DNA of 64,000 nt from Diphasiastrum complanatum (Eukaryota; Streptophyta; Lycopodiopsida; Lycopodiales; Lycopodiaceae), in contig CM055102.1 of NCBI GenBank assembly GCA_029204225.1, positions 9,867,456-9,931,455 of the forward strand. Direction: 5' to 3'. This document shows, piece after piece, positions 49,405-60,000 of the stretch. The translations under genes were made by a program, and so were the position numbers. Each line of letters begins with the position of its first letter. Position 1 is the first letter of the stretch. Under the pieces are notes generated by a model that saw only the letters and a program-made list of their open reading frames with translations, had not been told where the DNA came from and ran no database searches.

Positions 49405-52400
49405 TAAAAGCAAACTTGCTCAAGTTGGACCAAGGAGGCACGTCCTTTCCCAAGTCTGGTTGTAGCGGCTGTCCATCTAGAGTAAGCCCCTGTCTCTGCA
49501 TGAAGGCCCTAGATGTGTTGAAGACCATTAGCTTTGGTCTTCTCAATATTAACTCGCAAGCCCCGCCTGGTGCAAAAATCACCACCACTCTACCCAATGA
49601 CTCTCTACACGCTTTTGTTAGCCTACTGAAAATCTGAACTGCATCTGTCAAGTTCCATTCTCAGCATTCATACCATAAGTTTTTGGGCACTTAAAAGACT
49701 AGAATAAAATATGAAAGTACCATGTACTTGTTGAAAGCTGCGCTTAAAGTGAAAACCTGTTCAGATTTCAATAAGGAGCATGCAAACAATCACAAAAAGA
49801 GCTCAGAAAGCATGAACGTCTACAGGAGGAAGCCCAGGGGCCAGAACACAACCAAGAGAGCATACCAAGGTTGCTTTAAAGGGTATTGAAGGCAATGTTG
49901 TCAATGCAGCAGGTGGACGCACTTTTTTAGATGCTTCCAGATCAATCCTGTGTATCACAAGCCACGATTAGTAAACAACTTGTTTGAAGCAAAAGTATAT
50001 TGATTATCAACATAACTTGGCCTTAAAACTTTCAAAGCTAGACCTAAGAAGCTTTTGAGCAGGGACAGCTATCTAGCTTCAGAGCTGATTAAGATTACGC
50101 TGTAACGAAAGTTGTGAATAGCTTTCAACATGTGATGCATCTAATATGAAGCTCAACTTAGTCACTCATCTAAGGAAAATAAATTTGATAAGGAAAAAGG
50201 AACCATAGCACACGGTTCAATTGATGTTTTATAATCATTGATTTGCGACTATCAATGGTAGCAAAATGGGGTCATATCAAGAGAGCCATGACATAATCGC
50301 TTTTGACTAATGGCCTTCAAAACATTCAGCTTTGATCCAGCATATTCACAATCACCAATCACATGGTTATAGGAAGCTCCCAAATTTAAATAATTTTATA
50401 GGAACAATGCAAATCAAATAAAAATTTTCTTAAAACCTCATTGTTTCATTTGAGACTTTTTGTGGCCCTTCTTTACAAATCTATCCAAAAATAAAACAAA
50501 ATAGTGAAGTTCCATAGGCCATAGTTGCACATAAGGTTCCGGAATACGTCCAAGAAACCCGCTTAGGGTTCCCTGAAATATACCAATTCTTTATGGGTTT
50601 ATGTATCTTTAATCAGTTTCTATGGTTTTAATTAGCTCTAATGATTTTTTAATTTGTTTTTTTAGGGTTTTATATTGATTTTTAATGGTTTTTCAATGTT
50701 GTTTATTGGTTTTAAGGCAATTACAAGCACAAACCTATATAACTGACATAAATGAGTGACTGAGGCTCAACCTGAGGAAATCTTACTACCACCATAAGAT
50801 TGTACCCTCACTAGATAGACAACTAGTAGACAATGACAAGCCAATGAGCATAAAATGACAACTTTGTTAAAAAGTTTAAAATGCATTCAGGAGAGCATTC
50901 TGCTGTCCAGAACACTCGTTCCAGAACAAGAATGCAACAGATCATGATGTGCTGCATCCATGTCATATAAATGTCTGGCTATGAGAAGCAGTGTAATAAG
51001 GCACCAGACGTTCATAGTCAAAGGGATAGGGTTTTTTCCACTGTATAAATGAATGATCAAAATACACTGAATTGTGATGCTTTCTGTGAAATTGAAAATT
51101 CGTCGTAGCCTCACCTAAAATAGTTGCAAACTCTTTCGATCCAAGGATCAACCTTCAAATATTCACCCAGCAAGCCAATGGTATAAACGTCTGTTAGCAA
51201 TGCCCCACATGAAAAAAATTAGCAGCAGGTGAAAATAGTTCACTGTGTAAGAAGTTATTTGGAAGTTTCCTGCTCTAAAGCAGCACAAAGATGGGAAACA
51301 TGTCACATACATAATGGTGGATAGACCGGTTGGACTGCCAATTATGAAAAGGAGTGAACTTACTTAGGTCTTCTTCTGTGTACATTGAGAACAGGTTAGT
51401 TCCAGAAGACTTTAATGCATCTGATGTCTGCTTCACCTGAATATAATGAAAAACCTTATAGCATTATTTCTTGAAAACCTATCACTAACAATCTCTTCCT
51501 TCCTCTTCATTAAGAAATTTCAAACAGTCATAGGCTTCTTTATAGTCAAACGGCATATAAATTTGCAAAATTCAGGATAAAACTACTAGAAACTCACCAA
51601 TTGCAGTTCCTAAGATTCTCAGAAGGAACAATAATCTGTAGATAATAGAGGCTTAAGCCCTAACTCTATTCAAAGCCATAGGAGCATAACAACGCGGAAA
51701 GCATCTGCTTGAGCATTAGTCCCAAAACATGGTCCAAGGGCCCATACGTACCAACTCAAGGTACTTCAAAGGTCTTGTTAGTTATACACATGTGATTAGG
51801 ATCAGTCCAGACAATAAAATGGGCTTTATTCATTTGAGAATACAGTCATTATATTCACATGGTCACTAACTATTTTACACCTATGATCCCCATTTTCATT
51901 TGTTAGTAGATAGGCTTAGCCTGACTGAGCCAATGACAAAGTGATAGGACCTGGTAGCCAAGAGTAACTCTAACCAGGTAATTTCCTAGAAGGTCCCCTT
52001 AAGGGTCTCCAGATCACTGCTCTTCCTTTTATACTTCACACAGCCCTTCCACACTGGTTTGCACACCCCTACCAGTCCATGCAGCCTTCTATAGTCGCTT
52101 GCATGCTGATTCTTTGCACAGCAACCCAATGGACTTCCTATTGACTGATTTTCAATGATAAATCCCTTCTATTTTACGCTGCTTCTTCTTTTCGTAGCAA
52201 TTTGATGTTATTGATTTTGCAAGGACAATTTAAAACATGATACATAGTTGAAGATTGAGAAGCTATTTACTCCCATGACAAGTTCATAAGCTCAATAGAT
52301 CATTCTATCAACTCTCCCTTAGGCAAAGGATGTCAATGGCAATCTACTTGCGAGAGCCACAGTAAGTGGCAAATAATGACTAGCTCAATACAAATTTGGC

Positions 52401-52799
52401 AGTTACAGGCAACCGATACAAGAGAACACAAGGTTTCATAGATGCTGAGCAGTACTTTGATCATTGATGTTGAGTAATACTCGGTAGTAAGGTTACTGCC
52501 TCAAAATTTAGAAACTTAAGAGTAAATGTGTGTCTACAAACAGCCACTCGAGACAATACTCGCCAAAACAAGCATGTGCATACTACATAGCAAAGTCCAA
52601 AGAAATGCTGAAAATTTTCTAGAAAGTTATTGTTTGGTTGCTAGTATCGCAGCAAGATTTTGAGAAAGGAGAACTACCTTCCTTGGAAAATCTAAGTTTA
52701 CACTTGTAAAGTTCTTGAGGAGGGGGGCATGAAAGTTGTAGTTATAAGAAGCATGAGTTACTAAAACGTTCGATAAAAAAATATCTAAATGAATAGCAG

Positions 52800-52960
52800 C
52801 TTTACTCCCAAGCAGAGATGGAGCCCACGTTCCGCAACGTGATCCAAAACGCGTTCTGGATCCCGATCCGAAACTTGATCCGGGATTTCCCATTAGGGTT
52901 TCCTGAAACGCAAATTTTTTTTTTCATTTTTTGTGTGCCAATACGGGTTTCTGGGTAAAA
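52800..52960. repeat. Palindrome-rich insert-like segment
   Basis: Dense in GGATCC/GATCC(G/C)-type and TTTC(N)GAAAC phrases (GTTCCGCAACGTGATCC, GATCCCGATCCGAAACTTG, GGGTTTCCTGAAACGC). Similar vocabulary recurs at 50540, 53530, 53915, 54600, 55430 and 55920. Confidence 0.4.
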
Positions 52961-53532
52961 GTCCAAACAAACCAATTTCAGATAATTGATTCTAATCTAT
53001 AAGTTAAATCCTCTCTTAGATTAAAGAATTCTGTTATCTGTCATGCTGTCTACAATCCTTGTCTGAAAATTATAAGTCTTTCACAAAAACTAAAAATTCA
53101 GGATATAAGGAATCATTTTACTTTGTCGTTCAGTATCTGTTAGTTAGTAGATCATATGGCAGCTCTGCCATGTGCCCGTACCAAAACCTAGCGGAACCTC
53201 AGCAAATGAAACAGCAGCAAGAGATGGATGTTATGAATATTATGAACATTAGTGAAATCACCATGTAGCCGTAAAATTTGCATTGAATCACTTAAAATGG
53301 AAGTACTTTCACCATAAAGCCGTAAAATTTGGTGTTTAGACAGTTAAATAACAATTGGTAGTCGACAAACTCGACTGACTAAGGACTCAATGAGCATTGA
53401 GATACGCAATGCACATGCACAAGGTATTCAAAATTCTACTATTCCCTATTGAGTTCTAATTAAAGTTTTATATGCCAAACTTTCGCGCACACATTAGGAG
53501 GTTTTTCTTTTTTTTTGCTCTAATTTTAAAAT

Positions 53533-53574
53533 CCGTTTCAAACGGTCCGTTTCAAACGGTCCGTTTCAAACGGA
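53533..53574. repeat. Three tandem copies of the palindrome CCGTTTCAAACGG
   Basis: Units at 53533-53546, 53547-53560 and 53561-53574, each a 13-bp perfect odd palindrome plus one base. Further GAAACGCGTTTC palindromes follow up to about 53620. Confidence 0.9.
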
Positions 53575-53699
53575 CTTTTTGAAACAGAGTTTCATTGAAT
53601 GAAACGCGTTTCAATGAAACATTGCAAAGAGCCATAAATCTATTGAATCACTTAAGATTGGAAGTACATTGAGCCATAAAATTTATTAAATCACTTAAG

Positions 53700-53880
53700 A
53701 TTGGAACTTAAGTTCCAAGCTGTACGGCACGGGTGCCGTACCAGGTGCCATGGAACTTAAGTTCACGGCACCCACGGCACCTGTTTTTTTTTTTTAAGTC
53801 ATTTTTTAAGTGAAAAAAAACAAAAAACAAAAAAAAACAGGTGCCGTACCACGGCACCTGTGCCGTGGGGTACTTTGGAT
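53700..53880. repeat. Foldback segment with GGTGCCGT repeats
   Basis: CACGGCACCTGTTTTTTTTT at about 53775 is mirrored by AAAAAAAAACAGGTGCCGT at about 53830. GGAACTTAAGTTCC-type palindromes flank TACGGCACGGGTGCCGTA. It could form a stem-loop and looks like a small foldback or MITE-like insertion. No terminal duplication was confirmed. Confidence 0.6.
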
Positions 53881-54315
53881 TGGAAGTACATAGCACAAAA
53901 AAAATACAAATAAATTTGCGATCCGGGTCACAGATCACTGACATTCCGGAACGCACGTTCTGGAATTTTGCAGCGATCCGCTGCAACATTGCTCCCAAGT
54001 CTTGTGTAATGTGAATCCAAGTGCCCAAATTGTTGTTCTGTGAAGATACAGACTGGATTCAAATATGAAAAGTGCGCTAACTATGTTACATAGGAATAAT
54101 ACATACTCAACCACAGATGAAATGTTCAGCATGGCACAAGTTTCAAAGATTTCAAATATTATCAATATGGATTTAGAAAGTTTAGCCAAAAAAATAAAGT
54201 TGCTGCTTACATGAACACAGCAAGCTCATATCAAAAGCAATTAAAGTCACCTTGCAGCAAAGCCAGCCTAGCACTTTGCAGTCATCCAATCGATAATATT
54301 TCTCTGTTCCTATTT

Positions 54316-55903
54316 CTGCAGAAGGAACTGAGAAGTTACCCTTTCAAAAATACCCAGGATTAATAACGTCACAAAAAAAGAATGCTGCCACATTACCATC
54401 ATTTCTCATTCCCTCTCAATCAAGAACAAATTTTAGCATCGTCTGCAACGAGGGTCAAGAATCACAGGACCAATTGACCTACTTCATATTTGCTTCATGC
54501 TATTGTCGTTTATGGTAGATGATTTCATCAAGCATATAAACATCTAAACACTTGAAAATTTTAAAACTCGTAAAATATGTCAAAACCATAGATGTGCACC
54601 GTTCCGGAACGCTGCTAATTTTTTTTCTTTTGGTTTCCGGGGACCGGAATGGTTGTGGCTCTCTTTATTTTTTTAGTTGCAACTTCTTTTACATTCTATA
54701 AGTCAAAATTGAGGAAGTATATTTAAGATGTCCTTGGTATATCCCATTTTTTGCCTCAAGTAAACATTCAAGATAGTTGTGCTCTTCCTGAATCTAGAAT
54801 GCTTTTGTGTTCAAACCTTTGCTTGTTTTGATGAATATTCTTTTCATTTTTTGGGCTCTCTTGCTGCCAAAGTACTTTCTTAGCTTCTTCCCTTAGTAAT
54901 TATTCTTAATTAAATGTAAATGTTTCGGTAAATCAATAAATAGCAAAGAGAGTGAAACTTTCTACTAGATGGGAATGAAAAGGTGTGTGTTTATTAGTGA
55001 GCAATGCATGGCCAAATGGTTTAAGAGATTCAAAAAGTAATTATTGATAATATATCTAGGTGAAATAAAGTAATGATTAAAATAAAATCAAGGAGCATGC
55101 ATTATAACCAAACAATGAATACCAGGGAGAACATGCACCTCAAGTTTGGAGTTGAACAAAAATGAAACCCAAATAACGCTTGAAGTCTTTCAATAAAATT
55201 TGAGCCTAGTAAGATATGAAGAACAATTTTAATTTTTAGCATAGCACAACAGTAACTTTGTGACACATTCTGAAAGTCTTGCAGTAATAGTTCTTGAAAT
55301 TAGTACATTAAAAGGAACTGGGAAAGTGCCTCCCTTTACTTTTCTATAGTTGATGAGCCTGATACCTCAGATTGAAAATGACTGTTATTACCAGATCATT
55401 AAAAAACAAAATTCAACACAGCGTTCCAGATTTCCGGAAAGCTGCATTCCGGAACATGAGGGTCCGGAACGACATTCTAGTGCAACTTAGGTCCAACTCA
55501 AAACACAAAAAGCCAAATTCAAGGAGCAGAATTACTCTAAATAAACTTCATCTGATAGTTGTCATCATCATTTTGATTGTAAAAGTAGACTACAAATAAT
55601 TTTGATTTTTCATAAAGGTTTTCCAGATATTCAGCTCGAAACAATCGGTACTTCAAGCAACTAAAAACAGGGTCTCCAGAAGAGAGATCCATTCTCTTTT
55701 AAGCCAATTTTTCACATTAAAATGTTTAAAAAACTAGAAAACAGAGATTTGTTATGCATTTCACATGGTTACTTCTTAGTATTATTTACATATTATAAAG
55801 TTGTCATTGCAGTGGCCAATCTCAAGTGTCGACTCCCAAGTGCACAAAATAATTTTAAAAAATTGATTAAATCTGTCAAAATTCAAACCTAAATATAACC
55901 ATA
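54316..55903. other. No recognised gene; scattered TTCCGGAA palindromes
   Basis: AT-rich. At 54590-54670 (GTGCACCGTTCCGGAACG) and 55425-55480 (TTTCCGGAAAGCTGCATTCC) there are small palindromic blocks like those at 50540 and 55920. Confidence 0.45.
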
Positions 55904-55982
55904 GTTGCACAGAATCCCGTTTCTGGGAGGAGACGTTTCGGAAACCGCGTTTCTGAGAAACGCGTTTCTTCTCCCAGAATCG

Positions 55983-56029
<47 letters not shown>

Positions 56030-56298
56030 TAGGTCCCGTGGTATTTTTTTAAATTTCTTTTTACCTAAACCTACCCGCCCCCCTCACATTTACTCTGAAA
56101 TTTTTTTGCGCCCTCTCCGCCCTGCCATCGCTGCTAGTTTTTCTTGACTGCCTTTGATTCCTTGCGTCGCCCATCGCCCACGCAACGCCCTGCCTTTCAT
56201 CTGATTTCCTTTGCCCTGCATTCGCCCATTTTCAACGTCTCTCCAACAGTGAACCCTGCTGTTTTTTTTCCAGCAATCCATCCCTCATTTCATCTGCA
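55904..56298 (+). promoter_or_regulatory. 5' flank of the hAT gene, with hairpin and (AT)n
   Basis: CCATAGTTGCACAGAATCCC at 55902-55921 opens a palindromic block (TTCTGGGAG...CTCCCAGAA, with GAAACGCGTTTC inside) up to 55983. (AT)n follows at 55986-56027, then CT-rich sequence up to the ATG at 56299. CCATAGTTGCAC recurs at about 50520, and a variant at about 54588, beside similar palindromes. This makes it a candidate hAT terminal sequence; the 3' end is outside the window. Confidence 0.4.
55986..56027. repeat. (AT)n microsatellite
   Basis: About 21 uninterrupted AT units. Confidence 0.97.
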
Positions 56299-56689
56299 AT
56301 GGTGCAATCCGACCTTTCCGGTCTGTGGGACGAGGTAGACATTGTCAGGCGGGTTGCCGACAAGGCTAACAAGACCGGTCAGAAGATCGTGCGCTGCCGA
56401 TACTGTCTCGTCGAGTTTGCTGCATCCCTCACTCGCCTTAAAGGCCATCTGCTCGGTGCACGCGCCAAAAATGGTGCCACCTTGAATGCTGCCCCTTGTG
56501 GCAGCATGACCGTCCCCGACAGGCAGCGACTACTGGACACCTACGGGCCGCGGCTCGTGGCAGGGGAGAACACCATTTCGGAGGGCATTCTCCGATTTTG
56601 CACCGCTCCTTATGTGGCTGACCCAGAGTTGTTGCCTGCTTGGCTGGCATGCACGAGGAGAGGGAGTGCATCCTCCTCCGGTCCCTTTG
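56299..56689 (+). CDS. hAT-type transposase (BED finger/DUF659), N-terminal part before the gypsy insertion
   Basis: Starts at ATG 56299. About 130 codons run to CTTTG at 56685-56689, where the gypsy LTR begins and supplies a stop after Phe-Val. A BED-type zinc finger is visible: Cys33-x2-Cys36, His50 and Cys67 in CRYC...LTRLKGHLLG...APC. This is the standard N-terminus of plant hAT proteins with DUF659. The region is GC-richer than its surroundings. The frame resumes exactly after the second CTTTG copy at 62915, so the gene was open when the retrotransposon landed. The protein would bind DNA at transposon ends; whether this copy belongs to a mobile element or a domesticated gene cannot be told here. 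Confidence 0.85.
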
Positions 56690-57047
56690 TGTAATAGTTC
56701 CTAACACCACAGTAGGGCAAACACTAACTGATCCACCCAACCTTGCCTACTCCCTGATATAGAGTAAGCCCCTCCTAGCCCAGTGTGAGGACTGGTAGCA
56801 TGCTACTGCCAAGTGTCGGCCACGTGGCACTGACGTGGCCGACTGCACGTCGGGACCCAACTGGGGGCCCTATCCTGCTGACAGGGTCCCTAGGCTGTGT
56901 TAGGCCCGCCATGGCTATGGACCGTGCTGGGGCACACTACTCACACTGTCTTGCCCTGTTGGTCATGTACGCTGGACACGACCCTGACTGTGGTATCTGA
57001 CCTATCTGTGTTCTCTAGGGTTCGGCACTGGTTACGAGCTCGTAACA
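56690..57047 (-). repeat. 3' LTR of the gypsy chromovirus
   Basis: 358 bp, ending inward in the 16-bp perfect palindrome GTTACGAGCTCGTAAC (57031-57046). It contains an 11-bp perfect inverted repeat, GTCGGCCACGT (56815-56825) and ACGTGGCCGAC (56833-56843), which carries ACGT-core (G-box-like) sites. Confidence 0.97.
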
Positions 57048-57060
57048 CTCCCTCCCCCTT
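57048..57060 (-). other. Polypurine tract of the gypsy element
   Basis: Reads AAGGGGGAGGGAG on minus, directly before the 3' LTR. It overlaps the last bases of the gag-pol stop codon (TAA at 57061-57059). Confidence 0.95.
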
Positions 57061-60000
57061 AAGAACCGTCTTGGTCCTCTAAGACAAAGTCTGGAAAAAT
57101 CTTGCGAAGGACGCTGCCTCTTTCCCAAGTGGCATTCTCAACAGGCTGATCATTCCACTTAACTAGATATTCTCGGTATAGAGTATGACGAGTCTGCGTC
57201 TCTCTACTATCAAGAATTTCCTCTGGTTCATGTGGAGGTTGTTGAGGATCCAATGGGAGAACTAGAACACTGTCCCCTACCAGATTGTCTGATATGGTTA
57301 AGGCTTTTCGTAACTGACTTACATGAAAGACTGGAAAAACCTTACTGTTGTGTGGGAGTTCTAGTTCATAGGTGACCTCGCCTAGTCTCCTACTGATGGT
57401 AAAGGGACCACAATACCTTGGAGACAACTTAGCACACACTCCTGATTTGAGGGTTTTAGAGTCAACTAGGACTCTCAAGTAGACTTTCTCACCAGTGGAG
57501 AACTGCACATCCCGTCTGTGTGGATCTGCATAATGCCTGGCTCGATCCTGGGATTGTCTAATGCTACGCTTAGCATGTTCTATCATCTGGTTTAGGTCTT
57601 CTAAAACGTTTCTGGCTGCTTCAACTTTTTCTTGTTTAAACCCTACAGCTGTGGGTGAGCGTGGCTGAAAACCGTACATCAGCATAAATGGGCTGTATCC
57701 CGTAGCTGAATGTTTGGTACTGTTGTAAGCAAACTCTAATATCGAGAGATACTCCTCCCAATTAGTCTGCCTCTTGCTGACGTATGCACGAAGCATACCC
57801 TCCAGCACTTGATTTACCCTTTCTGTTTGACCGTCCGTCTGTGGATGGTCGGTGGTACTCATATTAAGTTTAGTAAGGAGATGATGGAATACTACCTTCC
57901 AAAAATTTCCAGTAAACTTACTGTCCCGGTCGCTGACTATGTCGGAAGGTAGACCGTACAATTTAAATAGCCCGTCTACAAACAACCTCGCTAACTCTGG
58001 AGCTCTAACGGTTGTTTTGGTCGGAATAAAATGAGCCATTTTGGTCAGACGGTCAACTGTGACCCATATAGCGTCATTACCCTTTTGGGTTTTAGGCAGG
58101 CCTACTATAAAATCCATGGAGATACTCTCCCATTTACCAGCTGGTATTTCTAAGGGATGCAACAACCCTCCTGCCTTTAAACGCTCTGCTTTATTTACTT
58201 GACATTTCTGGCAACTGGTTACATACTGGCGGACGTCCTTTTTCATACTGGGCCAGAAAAATTGCCTACGAAGAAGCTCATAGGTCTTCTGTATGCCTGG
58301 GTGTCCCGCGCTAGGATTGTCATAAAATTCATATAGGACCTGCTGCCTATAATCCTCTGAATTGGGGACACATACTCTATCTCTATAGAGCAAGTACTCA
58401 TCCTGAATGGAATACTGTTTCCATTTGAATCCTTGAGTCAACTGACCCTCAACCACTGGGGTTTGCTTGGGTAATACAGGCTCAGAATCCTCAACGTCAT
58501 CTGATGACGTATACTCGGACTCATCATCATCCTCAACGGAAGCTGCCGTATTCTTGGATGAACTGGCACCAGCCCCAGGAACTGGTTTTGGAGTCTGTAA
58601 CTGTCTGTTCTGGACTGCGTTCCAGATAATAGAGAAGAATGCATCATGCTGGCATTTCCCTCTCAAGGACTCGAGTAACTCATTACGAATCTGAGTAAAA
58701 CTCAGCTCGTTTATCATAGGCATTCTGCTAAGGGCATCTGCTACTGTATTGAATTTTCCACGCCTATATCTGATAGACATGTCAAACTCTTGCATCAACT
58801 CTGCCCAACGAGCTTTCCGACCTCTAAGCTCAGGTTGATTGCAAAGGTATCTGAGACTCTCATGGTCTGTCAGGACCTCAAAGTTGGCACCATACAAATA
58901 ATGCCTCCAAGTCTTAAGGGCATGGACTATAGAAAAGAGTTCCTTTTCATAGGCACTATACCTAGTCTGTGCTGGCTCGAGTTTTTTACTCTCGAACGCA
59001 ACTGGTCGTCCACCCTGAGTTAGCACAGCACCTACTGCAAAGTCGCTAGCATCTGTTTCGACCACAAATGACTGATTGGGGTCGACGACTTTTAAAACTG
59101 GTGCTGTAGCTAAGGCTGTTTTGAGAGCATCGAAGCTCTCCTGTTGTGCGGACTCCCAAATGAACTCCTTTCCCTTCCCCTTAAGGAGATTTGTCATAGG
59201 GACTGCTATCTGAGCATATTCCTTGACAAATCGTCTGTAATATCCCGCCAGACCAAGAAAGATTTGAAGTTCCAAAATATTCTGAGGTCTCAGCCAACTG
59301 AGTATGGCTTTAACCTTATTTGGGTCCATCTTAATCCCATCTGAAGAGATAATGTGACCCAAATATGCTACTTCTTCAACGAAGAATTCACACTTGGATT
59401 GTTTAGCATAAAGCTTATGCTTTCTGAGCAGTCGAAACACCTTTCTGAGGTGTTTTAGATGCTCCTTCCTCGTTTTGCTGTAGACGAGGATGTCATCTAA
59501 AAATACGACTACAAACTTACCCAAGTATGGTCTGAGGACACTGTTCATCAAGGTCATAAAGGTAGCTGGAGCATTTGTGAGCCCAAATGGCATCACCTTA
59601 AACTCATAATGACCGTGACGAGTCCTAAAGGCTGTTTTTGAGACATCTTCCGATTTTATACGGACTTGATGATATCCCGATCTAAGGTCTATTTTACTGA
59701 AAAACTTAGCCCCGTCGAGTTGATCAAACAACTCGTCTGCCCGAGGCATAGGGTATTTATTCTTAATTGTGACTTTATTGAGGGCTCTGTAATCTACGCA
59801 AAGACGCATAGACCCCTCCTTCTTTTTCACCAATAGGACTGGTGAGGCCCATGGTGAACTACTGGTCTGAATTTGGCCTTTCCCAAGATAGTCTGTTAAC
59901 TGCCTAGTTATTTCTTCATCCTCTGTTCGGCTGACCCGATACGGAGGTTTAGAAACAGGTGTTGTACCTGGTACTAGGTTTATTACATGATCTACCTCTC

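Larger units (their letters stand above)
49404..54315 (-). pseudogene. Exon-like segments of an unidentified, possibly broken host gene
   Basis: Five minus-strand segments have coherent translations, and four are flanked by canonical splice signals. 54315-54251: TEKYYRLDDCKVLGWLCCK, acceptor TTCTGCAG, donor GTGACT. 51436-51364: VKQTSDALKSSGTNLFSMYT, acceptor ATTCAG, donor GTAAGT. 51152-51115: LILGSKEFATIL, donor GTGAGG. 49947-49866: IDLEASKKVRPPAALTTLPS, acceptor CACAG, donor GTATGC. 49638-49404: SRLTKACRESLGRVVVIFAP, GGACELILRRPKLMVFNTSR and RQGLTLDGQPLQPDLGKD. The last is cut by a truncated LTR. I do not recognise the protein. Direct joining of the last two segments is out of phase, so an exon is missing or misplaced. 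The composition is unlike the retroelements around it. Confidence 0.4.

Noticed and set aside
56785-57000. 71-codon frame present twice (also at 62652-62867)
   Set aside because: It lies wholly inside the two LTRs and is repeated only because they are.
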